Translations under genes and position numbers: made by a program
Notes under the pieces: generated by a model
Databases searched by the model: none
What the model was told of the DNA's origin: nothing
What the model saw: only the letters and a program-made list of their open reading frames with translations
Part shown: piece after piece, positions 1 through 6,446 of the stretch
How positions within the stretch are numbered: position 1 is the stretch's first letter
Layout: every line of letters starts with the position of its first letter
Assembly (NCBI RefSeq): GCF_003060965.1
Contig: NZ_QAII01000104.1
Span: forward strand, 13,912-53,918
DNA length: 40,007 nucleotides
Direction: 5' to 3'
Source: Caulobacter sp. HMWF025
Lineage (GTDB): Bacteria; Pseudomonadota; Alphaproteobacteria; Caulobacterales; Caulobacteraceae

Positions 1-12
1 CTGATCCCCTAC

Positions 13-66
13 TTGCCCCCTACGGGTCGCTTCGCGACCGTCTTCCCCCGGAGGGGGAAGATGAGG
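13..66 (+). repeat. Palindromic intergenic repeat, copy 1 (plus orientation)
   Basis: The copy contains two adjacent hairpins. The first has arms GGTCGC (25-30) and GCGACC (34-39). The second has arms CTTCCCCC (42-49) and GGGGGAAG (53-60), and is followed by ATGAGG. The second hairpin and the GAAGATG tail recur in the copies at 11616 and 39928. There is no T-run, so a simple terminator role is not supported. Confidence 0.8.
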
Positions 67-77
67 TCAGCGCGTTT

Positions 78-133
78 CATCTTCCCCCTGCAAGGGGGAG
101 GACGACCGGCGTCAGCCGGTCAGGAGGGGGATT
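78..133 (-). repeat. Palindromic intergenic repeat, copy 2 (minus orientation)
   Basis: This is the inverted form of copy 1. The C5/G5 hairpin comes first (from 80), then the variable-stem hairpin GACCGGC/GCCGGTC around 103-121, then GGAGGGGG. Copies 1 and 2 face each other tail to tail across 67-77, so together they form a larger imperfect inverted repeat. Confidence 0.75.
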
Positions 134-157
134 GCGGCGCTGGCCGGGCTTTCCCTG

Positions 158-210
158 ACTCCCCTCCTCTCCGTCGCCAAAGGCGACACCTCCCCCTGAA
201 GGGGGAGGAT
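158..210 (+). repeat. Palindromic intergenic repeat, copy 3 (plus orientation)
   Basis: The order is a C-rich lead, a hairpin GTCGCC/GGCGAC (about 173-186), then CCTCCCCC/GGGGGAGG closing a short loop (about 188-208). The architecture matches copy 1. The variable stem differs in sequence but stays perfectly paired, which suggests compensatory change. Confidence 0.75.
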
Positions 211-407
211 CTTGGGATCGCATCTCACACCGTCATCCCGTGGCTTGTCCACGGGACCTATTTGGCGGCTTCACGGTCGGCGGCCTGCTGGCCTGCTGGC
301 CTGCGTGGACTTGGGGATCCGCCCGAACGCAGGGCGGTCCGGCTTCAGAAGGCCTCCTCGAGGGAACTTTCGTCTTGCGGACGCTCGACCTCTGGCTACG
401 CTCGTGC

Positions 408-833
408 ATGGCCAAGCTCCGGAAAGCTTTCATTCTCAGTGTTGCCTTGGTCCTGCAGCCCTTGAGCAGCTCGTTCGCAGCTTCACCACAACCCGGAACG
501 GGCGAGTGGAGCTTGACGTGCATCGCGGGCAAGGATGAGTTCGCGTCAAACTGTGAAGCCGTGAAACTGACCCCTGGCTGGCGGCTCGAAATCAATACGG
601 GCGATAGCCAGTTGTTTCTTTCGGTCCGTGCAGGCGTGTGCCCGACAGTGGGCGAGCAGAGCTCCTGGTGGCGTGACGAAATCGCGGGTCTGAGTGCGGA
701 AAAGCGCGCCGCGAGGCTCAATCAGGCGCTGGAGAAAATGCACCGTTCGGTGCGACGGCAATGCCAAAGCGCGCTGTCGACTGGCCCCAGCCTCGACCAT
801 TTCCCTGACATCGCGGTTCACGGCGACCCCTAG
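408..833 (+). CDS. Small secreted protein of unknown function
   Basis: The 141-residue product opens with a basic N-terminus (MAKLRK) and a hydrophobic run ending SSSFA-ASP, a good Sec signal peptide with cleavage near residue 24. I chose the ATG at 408 for that reason; an in-frame start at 240 would bury the signal. The mature part has four cysteines, which could form two disulfides in the periplasm. I recognise no domain. It ends 19 bases before the convergent XdhC-like gene. The function is unknown, and I am moderately sure that it is a real gene. Confidence 0.55.
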   Translation: MAKLRKAFILSVALVLQPLSSSFAASPQPGTGEWSLTCIAGKDEFASNCEAVKLTPGWRLEINTGDSQLFLSVRAGVCPTVGEQSSWWRDEIAGLSAEKRAARLNQALEKMHRSVRRQCQSALSTGPSLDHFPDIAVHGDP

Positions 834-852
834 GGACCCCGGATCGCCGATG

Positions 853-1824
853 TCAATCCACGGCTCGCCGCGCCAGGGCCGGATGACCGTGCCGTGTCGC
901 CATGATCTCGCCGATCACGGCGACGGCCACCTCGAACGGGGCCTTGCCGCCGAGGTCGAGGCCGATCGGGGCGCGCAGGCGGGCCAGGTGCGCGTCGGTC
1001 AGGCCGGCGGCTTTAAGGCGGTCGAGCCGTTCGCCCAGGCGTCGCCGGGCCCCCAGCAGGCCGACATAGGGGGCCGGTGAGGGCAGGGCGGCCATCAGGG
1101 CGGCATGGTCCAGCTCGAGGTCGTGACCGCAGATCGCCACGGCGGTCCAGGCATCGAGGCCGATCGCCGCCAGGGCCGGGCCGACGGCCTCGCGGCTGTA
1201 GCCGACGCCGTGCAGGGGGGGCGGGGCGGCCGGGCCCTTGGGCCTGACAAGGGTGGTTTCAAAGCCGGACTGGGCCCCCAGGCCGGCAATGGCCAGGGCC
1301 GTGGGGTCGCCGCCCAGCACCACCAGCCGGGGCAGGGGGGCGAAGGCCCGGGTGACGGCCCCCGGCCAGGATTGCGGGGGCGTTTCCGCACAGACGCGGG
1401 TCTCACCATCGCTGGTCCAGACCGCCGGGGTCCGGGCCCGGGTCAGGGCCAGAAGTGTGGTCGCCGCCGGGTCATCGGGCAGGATCCGTTCGACCAGGAT
1501 TTCAATCCGCGCCCCGCACAGCAGCCGGATGTCCGGCCAGGGACTGCCCTCGCCATAAACGAGGCGCCGGGGCCGGCCGTCGTCCAGACAGCGCCGGGCG
1601 TGGCCCTCGACATCGGCCTCGATGCAGCCGCCGGACAGGAACCCCGATATCCCGTGTGCGCCGAACACCATCTGGGTGCCGACCGGGCGGGGACCACCGC
1701 CGCCCAGGGCAATGATCGTCGCGAGGGCGGCCGGGCCCTCGGCCAGCGCGGCCTGCAGGGCCGGTCGGGCGTCGTCGACCATGCCGAAGAGGGGCCAGTC
1801 GGGGTCCGGGCGTGCACTGTTCAT
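853..1824 (-). CDS. XdhC/CoxI family protein (molybdoenzyme accessory factor)
   Basis: The 323-residue protein has the XdhC/CoxI two-part architecture. The N-terminal part carries the conserved GFLSGGCIEADV segment (about residues 58-70) after PVGTQMVF. The C-terminal Rossmann-like part begins at RLVVLGGDPTALAIAGL (about residue 160). Family members bind molybdenum cofactor, help its sulfuration, and insert it into xanthine dehydrogenase-type enzymes. No molybdenum hydroxylase or cofactor gene lies in this window, so the client enzyme must be elsewhere. The gene is divergent from the aldo/keto reductase-like gene, with 95 bases between them. The family call is strong; the client is unknown. 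Confidence 0.85.
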   Translation of the reverse strand: MNSARPDPDWPLFGMVDDARPALQAALAEGPAALATIIALGGGGPRPVGTQMVFGAHGISGFLSGGCIEADVEGHARRCLDDGRPRRLVYGEGSPWPDIRLLCGARIEILVERILPDDPAATTLLALTRARTPAVWTSDGETRVCAETPPQSWPGAVTRAFAPLPRLVVLGGDPTALAIAGLGAQSGFETTLVRPKGPAAPPPLHGVGYSREAVGPALAAIGLDAWTAVAICGHDLELDHAALMAALPSPAPYVGLLGARRRLGERLDRLKAAGLTDAHLARLRAPIGLDLGGKAPFEVAVAVIGEIMATRHGHPALARRAVD

Positions 1825-1919
1825 TAAGGCTGACTTTAACCCCTCCGTAAGGTTCCAGAAACGCCTTCTTCAAACCTTGGGGCGTAGGGTCGTCCCCAGT
1901 TGATGTTCAATCGGCACGG

Positions 1920-2801
1920 ATGCCCATGCCTATTTCGGTTTCAAAGCTTGGTCTGTCGGCCGCCCAGTTCGGCCTCGACGGCATGACGTCCGCGCCGCGC
2001 GGCCGCTCGCCTGAAGCTGAAGCCCGTGACATCCTCAATATTGCCGCCCGTTCCAGCCTGTCGGTTCTGGATGCCTCCGGCGTCTATGGCCGGGCCGAGT
2101 CGGTTCTGGGCGACCTGATTCCGCGTCCGGTGTCCTTTCGGGTGACCCTGTCGTCGGCCCGGGCTGACCGGGGGGCCGATTTCGTCGAGTCGGAGGCGCG
2201 TGCCTCCCTGCGGCGGCTGGGCCTCGAGCGCGCGGATGCGATCATCGTGCAGTCGCCGTCGGAACTGTTCGGCCCGCATGGCGCGGCCCTCTGGGACCGC
2301 CTGGCCCGGCTGCGCGATGAGGGCCTGTTCGCCAAGATCGGCGTTTCGGCCCATGCCAGTGACGATCCGGTCGGCGTGGCCCGCCGCTTCAAGCCCGACA
2401 TTCTGCAGGCTCCGGCCAGCCTTCTGGACCAGCGCCTGCTGGCCGACGGATCCCTGGCCCGCATCGCCGGCCTGGGGGTCGAGGTGCAACTGCGCTCGAT
2501 CTTCCTGAACGGCCTGCTGTTCCTGCCGCCCGACCGCGTCCCCGCCCAGCTGAAAGGGGCCTCCGGGCGCCTGTCGCGGGTGCGCCGGATGATCGCCGAG
2601 GGGCGCTCTGATCCCCTGCAGGCCGCGCTCGGTTTTGCCCTGTCGCGTCCCGAGGCCAGCGCCGTTCTGGTCGGGGTGGCCTCGGCCGCCGAACTGTCGG
2701 CCGTGGTCGCCGCCGCCTCGAGCCCGCCGCCGGACCTCGACTGGGACGAGATGGCCATCGACGATCCGGTGGCGCTCGATCCGCGACGTTGGGTCGCCTA
2801 G
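1920..2801 (+). CDS. Aldo/keto reductase-fold protein with degenerate active site
   Basis: The 293-residue protein fits the aldo/keto reductase TIM barrel: LDASGVYGRAES corresponds to the usual D-x4-Y-G-x-SE strand, followed by SLRRLG and GLFAKIGVSAHA. The catalytic Asp (D51) and Tyr (Y56) are present. The usual Lys of the T-K strand is Leu77, and the usual catalytic His before the proline is Gln111. Two of four tetrad residues are therefore missing, and normal NADPH-dependent carbonyl reduction is doubtful. A second ATG at 1926 is an alternative start. An SpsF-like nucleotidyltransferase follows 162 bases downstream on the same strand, which hints at a role in surface or flagellin sugar metabolism, but this is inference. 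Confidence 0.8.
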   Translation: MPMPISVSKLGLSAAQFGLDGMTSAPRGRSPEAEARDILNIAARSSLSVLDASGVYGRAESVLGDLIPRPVSFRVTLSSARADRGADFVESEARASLRRLGLERADAIIVQSPSELFGPHGAALWDRLARLRDEGLFAKIGVSAHASDDPVGVARRFKPDILQAPASLLDQRLLADGSLARIAGLGVEVQLRSIFLNGLLFLPPDRVPAQLKGASGRLSRVRRMIAEGRSDPLQAALGFALSRPEASAVLVGVASAAELSAVVAAASSPPPDLDWDEMAIDDPVALDPRRWVA

Positions 2802-2897
2802 GCCTCGGCCCGAATCAAGCCCGACACTGGTGACGGTCCATAAGCGCGACCCTGCGTCCGCGGGTTCGCGTCTATGGTTTACGCGCCATAAGTTTTT

Positions 2898-2920
2898 GAT
2901 TCATCCGACTTTTATGAATC
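2898..2920. promoter_or_regulatory. AT-rich dyad upstream of the SpsF-like gene
   Basis: Perfect 7-base arms GATTCAT (2898-2904) and ATGAATC (2914-2920) are separated by 9 bases, in an unusually AT-rich patch 43 bases before the start codon at 2964. It could be an operator for a dimeric regulator or a small hairpin. No family is assigned. Confidence 0.35.
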
Positions 2921-2963
2921 CCGGCTAGGCTGTCTGGAACGATAGAGCCAAGGGAAGACCGCC

Positions 2964-3668
2964 ATGATCCTCGCCGTCCTGCAGGCCCGAATGGCCGCCG
3001 GCCGCCTTCCCGGCAAGGCCATGGCGACCCTGCGCGGCGAGCCGATGATCCTGCGCCAGCTGGAGCGCCTGCGCGCGTCCCGGCGGGTGGGCAAGATCAT
3101 CGTCGCCACCAGCACCGACGCCTCGGACGACGCCCTGGCCGGTTTTCTGGTCTCGCGCGGTCAGGCCGTGCATCGCGGGGCCGGCTCCGACATTCTGGAT
3201 CGTATCGCCCGCTGCGCCGAAGGCATCAGTGCGGTCAGTCATGTGGTCCGGCTGAAGGGCGATGCGCCGTTTGTCGACGCCGCCATCGTCGACGAGGCCA
3301 TCCGCCTAGCCCAGGTCAGCGGGGCCGCCTACACCTCCAACCGCACGCCCCGAACCTACCCGGCCGGGCTGGAGGTCGAGGTGATCACCGCCAATGCCCT
3401 GCGACTGGCCGCCGATGATCCGCGCGATCCGATGGGCCGGGTCTCGCCGACGGCCGCCATCCGCCATGATCCTGTCCGGTTTCCGCAGGCCAATCTGACG
3501 GCGGCGCGCGACTGGTCGCGGCTGGACTGGCGGGTCAAGACCGCCGCCGACCTGGCCTTTGCCCGCTCGGTCTATGACGCCCTGTATCCGGCCGATCCGG
3601 CCTTCAGCATGAATGACGTCCTGGACATGGTCGAAAACCGCCAGGACCTCGCCCGCTTCGCGGCCTGA
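2964..3668 (+). CDS. SpsF-like sugar nucleotidyltransferase (cytidylyltransferase family)
   Basis: The 234-residue protein belongs to the acylneuraminate cytidylyltransferase/SpsF group. ILAVLQARMAAGRLPGKAM at the N-terminus is the nucleotide-binding signature (QARMxSxRLPGK in most members). HRGAGSDILDRI, RLKGDAPFVDAAIVDEAI and TYPAGLEVEVI follow in the usual order. Relatives activate sugars, often nonulosonic acids, with CTP for surface polysaccharide or flagellin glycosylation. The Ser of the QARMxS signature is Ala here. A Shine-Dalgarno AAGGGAAG lies at 2950-2957. No other glycan gene is adjacent apart from the aldo/keto reductase-like gene, so the substrate is unknown. Confidence 0.8.
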   Translation: MILAVLQARMAAGRLPGKAMATLRGEPMILRQLERLRASRRVGKIIVATSTDASDDALAGFLVSRGQAVHRGAGSDILDRIARCAEGISAVSHVVRLKGDAPFVDAAIVDEAIRLAQVSGAAYTSNRTPRTYPAGLEVEVITANALRLAADDPRDPMGRVSPTAAIRHDPVRFPQANLTAARDWSRLDWRVKTAADLAFARSVYDALYPADPAFSMNDVLDMVENRQDLARFAA

Positions 3669-3720
3669 CCGAAGCCCGCGCCGACCGACCGAGGCCAGCC
3701 AGCGCGGATCGGTGTTTCAG

Positions 3721-4833
3721 CTAGTTCCAGGCTCCGTAGGGGTCGTCCGAGGTCTTGCCCAGGGCCTGGGCGACGGCCGGATGGGTCAGCTGGCCGTGCA
3801 GGACATTGAGGCCGCGGGCCAGGTGGACATTGGTCTTCAGGGCGTCGAGGCCGTGGTCGGCCAGGGCCAGGCCGAACGGCAGGGTGGCATTGCCGAGCGC
3901 TTCCGACGAGGTGCGCGGCGCGGCCCCCGGCATGTTGGCCACGCAATAGTGCACGACGCCGTCGACCGTATAGGTCGGCTCGGCATGGGTGGTCGGCTTG
4001 CTGGTTTCGAAACAGCCGCCCTGGTCGATAGACACATCGACCAGCACCGAGCCCGGCTTCATCTGCGACAGGTGTTCGCGGCGCACCAGCTTGGGAGCCG
4101 CAGCCCCGGCCGTCAGCACGGCCCCGATGATCACGTCGGCTTTCAGGATCTCTTCTTCCACGGCCGCGAAGGTCGAGTAACGGGTCAGGATGCGGCCCTG
4201 ATAGAGGTCGTCCAGTTCGCGCATGCGCGGGATCGAGCGTTCCAGCACCACGACCTCGGCCCCGAGGCCGGCGGCCATGCGGGCGGCATTGGAGCCGACG
4301 ACGCCGCCGCCCAGCACGACCACGCGGGCCGGGGGCACGCCGGGCACGCCGCAGAGCAGCAGGCCCATGCCGCCATTGTGCTTCAGCAGGGTCTCGGCCG
4401 CCGAGAACACGGCGATCCGGCCGGCCACTTCCGACATCGGGGCCAGCAGCGGCAGGCCGCCACGGGCGTCGGTAACGGTCTCATAGGCGATGGCCGCGCA
4501 GCCGCTGTTCAGCAGGCCTTCGGTCTGGGCCGGATCGGGGGCCAGGTGCAGATAGGTGAAGAGGATGTGGCGCGACTCAAGCTTCTCCCACTCGATCTTC
4601 TGGGGTTCCTTGACCTTGATGATCATGTCGGACCCGGCGAAGACGGCGGCGGCGTCGGGGGCGATGGTCGCACCGGCCCGGACATAGGCCTCATCCGCAT
4701 AGCCGGCCCCGAGGCCAGCCCCGGTCTGGACCAGAACGCTGTGACCGTGTCCGACATATTCGCGGACGGCCGTGGGGGTCAGGCCGACCCGGTGTTCGCC
4801 CGGTTTGATCTCTGAAGGGACGCCGACGCGCAT
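3721..4833 (-). CDS. ald: Alanine dehydrogenase
   Basis: The 370-residue cytoplasmic enzyme interconverts L-alanine and pyruvate plus ammonia with NAD. It starts MRVGVPSEIKPGEHRVGLTP, typical of alanine dehydrogenase. It also has the active-site strand ILFTYLHLAPD, the glycine-rich Rossmann motif VVVLGGGVVGSNAARMAAGLGA, and VLVDVSIDQGGCFETS. The ATG at 4833 is preferred because GGAGGA sits about 6 bases upstream; a TTG further out would place the start inside the Shine-Dalgarno. It is divergently transcribed from an Lrp/AsnC regulator 119 bases away, the usual arrangement for alanine-responsive control. Confidence 0.95.
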   Translation of the reverse strand: MRVGVPSEIKPGEHRVGLTPTAVREYVGHGHSVLVQTGAGLGAGYADEAYVRAGATIAPDAAAVFAGSDMIIKVKEPQKIEWEKLESRHILFTYLHLAPDPAQTEGLLNSGCAAIAYETVTDARGGLPLLAPMSEVAGRIAVFSAAETLLKHNGGMGLLLCGVPGVPPARVVVLGGGVVGSNAARMAAGLGAEVVVLERSIPRMRELDDLYQGRILTRYSTFAAVEEEILKADVIIGAVLTAGAAAPKLVRREHLSQMKPGSVLVDVSIDQGGCFETSKPTTHAEPTYTVDGVVHYCVANMPGAAPRTSSEALGNATLPFGLALADHGLDALKTNVHLARGLNVLHGQLTHPAVAQALGKTSDDPYGAWN

Positions 4834-4923
4834 GATGATTTCCTCCAAGGTGATTTTGACGCCAGTCTGCGCCTCTCCTTTCGCAAGTTCCCGGGCTATT
4901 TCATGTGTAGGGAACCGTGTTAT

Positions 4924-4936
4924 GCAGGATCCCTGC
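4924..4936. promoter_or_regulatory. Candidate Lrp-type operator in the ald/lrp divergent region
   Basis: Perfect 5-base arms GCAGG and CCTGC flank ATC. The dyad sits 16 bases before the regulator start at 4953 and about 90 bases from the ald start, where an autoregulating Lrp-family protein would bind. It is a short dyad in GC-rich DNA and could arise by chance. Confidence 0.3.
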
Positions 4937-4952
4937 GTCTGGAGATCAATCT

Positions 4953-5426
4953 GTGAAGAAACCCGTCGTCCAGCTCGACAGCTTCGACCGGAAGCTTCTC
5001 AACCTGCTGCAAAGGCGGGGTCGGTCCAGCTATGTCGAGCTGGCCCAGGCCGTGAACCTTTCGGAGTCGGCCTGCCTGAGACGGGTCCGGGCCCTGGAGG
5101 AAACCGGCGTCATTGCCCGCTACGCCGCCGTCATCGACGAGCGCATCGCCGGCCTGCCGCTCAGCGTCTTTGTCACCGTCACCCTGTCGTCCCAGGCCGA
5201 GGCGACGCTCAGCGCCTTCGAGAAGGCGGTGGCCAATGTCCGCGAGGTGGCCGAGTGCTATCTGATGACCGGGGGGTCCGACTATCTGCTGCGGCTGGTG
5301 GTGCGGGATGTCGATGATCTTGAGCGGGTGCATGCCCAGGAGCTGACCCGCATCCCCGGCGTCGTTCGGGTGAGCTCCAGCATCGCCATGCGTACCGTGG
5401 TCAAGCGCGCTGAATTGCCGCTGTAG
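4953..5426 (+). CDS. Lrp/AsnC family transcriptional regulator
   Basis: The 157-residue protein has an N-terminal helix-turn-helix of the Lrp type (LDSFDRKLLNLLQRRGRSSYVELAQAVNLSESACLRRVRALEETGVI, about residues 8-55). A RAM effector-binding domain follows, with the conserved segment AECYLMTGGSDYLLRLVV. I chose the GTG at 4953 because GGAG at 4941-4944 is correctly spaced and homologues start just before the conserved LDxxDRK. Its position opposite ald suggests it controls alanine catabolism in response to alanine, as AldR-type regulators do elsewhere; that is inference. Confidence 0.9.
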   Translation: MKKPVVQLDSFDRKLLNLLQRRGRSSYVELAQAVNLSESACLRRVRALEETGVIARYAAVIDERIAGLPLSVFVTVTLSSQAEATLSAFEKAVANVREVAECYLMTGGSDYLLRLVVRDVDDLERVHAQELTRIPGVVRVSSSIAMRTVVKRAELPL

Positions 5427-5505
5427 CCAGGCCGCATTGCCTACTATCGGTTAACCTTGGCTCTCTAGCGTGCCCCGGTCAAAACGCGCCGTATCGGGGG
5501 ACGAA

Positions 5506-6318
5506 ATGGTTTCGAGACGACTGCTTCTGGGGGTTCTGGCCACGGGCCTAGCGGGCTCGCCGCTGGTCGCCCTCGCCGAGGGCGATGACCACCATGCGCC
5601 CGCGCCGCGCAAGCCTGCCGCGCCCAGGCCCCGCGCCCCGGCCGCCGCTGCACCGGCACCCGCTCCGGTCCGCTCGACCGTCAACGAGTATCCCAAGCCG
5701 ATGCAGACCGAGCCCGAGGAGGTCTTCGTCAATCCGGACGAAGCCCTGGGCCGCCTGAAGCACGGCAATGCGATCTTCGCTCGCGGCGGCGCCAGCATGG
5801 CCCTGCCCAGCTGGGCCCGGATCAATGAGCTGGCCGCCGGCCAGAAGCCCTTTGCGATCATCGTCGGCTGCTCAGACAGCCGGGTACCGCCGGAACTGGT
5901 CTTCGACTGTAGCCTGGGCGAGCTGTTCGTCGTCCGGACCGCCGGCTCGACCGTCAGCCGCGAGGGCCTGGGCTCGATCCTCTATGCCGTCGAACATCTC
6001 GGGGCACCGCTGGTCGTGGTTCTGGGTCACACCAAGTGCGGCGCGGTCGGCGCGGCCGTCGACGTCGCCACCAAGCATGCCCACCTGCACGGGGCCCTGT
6101 TCGACATGGCCCTGCCGATCCTCCCGGCGGTGCTTGAAGCCGAGGAAAGCCAGCCGGCCGACCTGCAGGACGCTTCGATCCGCCGCAACGCCATCAACAT
6201 CGCCGAACGCCTGAAGACCGCCGATGAGGCGTTCAGCAGCCGCATCGCCGCCGGCCGGCTCAAGGTGGTTTCGGCCGTCTACAGCCTGCAGACGGGGCAG
6301 GTTGAGTTCATGGGCTGA
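5506..6318 (+). CDS. Exported beta-class carbonic anhydrase with twin-arginine signal
   Basis: The 270-residue protein hydrates CO2 to bicarbonate using zinc. The N-terminus MVSRRLLLGVLATGLAGSPLVALA carries an SRRLLL twin-arginine motif, a hydrophobic segment and an A-x-A cleavage site, so export to the periplasm by Tat is likely. An alanine/proline-rich linker (about residues 30-55) follows. The zinc ligands are visible: C122 and D124 in GCSDSR, H175 and C178 in GHTKCG. The ATG at 5506 was chosen because it starts the signal peptide and follows GGGGGA. A second, cytoplasmic beta-carbonic anhydrase lies at 13705-14331. Class assignment is firm; localisation is inferred. Confidence 0.9.
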   Translation: MVSRRLLLGVLATGLAGSPLVALAEGDDHHAPAPRKPAAPRPRAPAAAAPAPAPVRSTVNEYPKPMQTEPEEVFVNPDEALGRLKHGNAIFARGGASMALPSWARINELAAGQKPFAIIVGCSDSRVPPELVFDCSLGELFVVRTAGSTVSREGLGSILYAVEHLGAPLVVVLGHTKCGAVGAAVDVATKHAHLHGALFDMALPILPAVLEAEESQPADLQDASIRRNAINIAERLKTADEAFSSRIAAGRLKVVSAVYSLQTGQVEFMG

Positions 6319-6446
6319 GGCCCGGCCGGCCATCGCCTCAAACCGTCGCCGCAGAACTTTGAAAACCTTCATGGTCTCGCCGTTGACCGGAGACCCCGCA
6401 TCGGCTCACATCGATCACCTTGGGGTCGAGTGGGAAGGGACGCGGC

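Larger units (their letters stand above)
1..407. other. Noncoding stretch with three palindromic repeats
   Basis: No credible gene lies here. Positions 13-210 are almost filled by three copies of a short palindromic repeat in alternating orientation, listed separately. From 211 to 407 I see no motif beyond unremarkable GC-rich sequence leading to the start of the small secreted protein at 408. An open frame does run upstream of 408, but its residues look random and it would add 56 residues ahead of a clear signal peptide. Confidence 0.6.

Noticed and set aside
13-210. Possible small CRISPR-like array
   Set aside because: The repeats alternate in orientation, have variable self-complementary stems and no spacers of constant length, and no cas gene is present.
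240-407. N-terminal extension of the small secreted protein
   Set aside because: The extra 56 residues precede a clear signal peptide and have no conserved features, so the ATG at 408 is the better start.
4856-4900. TTGACG resembling a -35 element in the ald/lrp intergenic region
   Set aside because: The best -10 candidate (GCTATT at 4895) is 33 bases away, too far for a housekeeping promoter.
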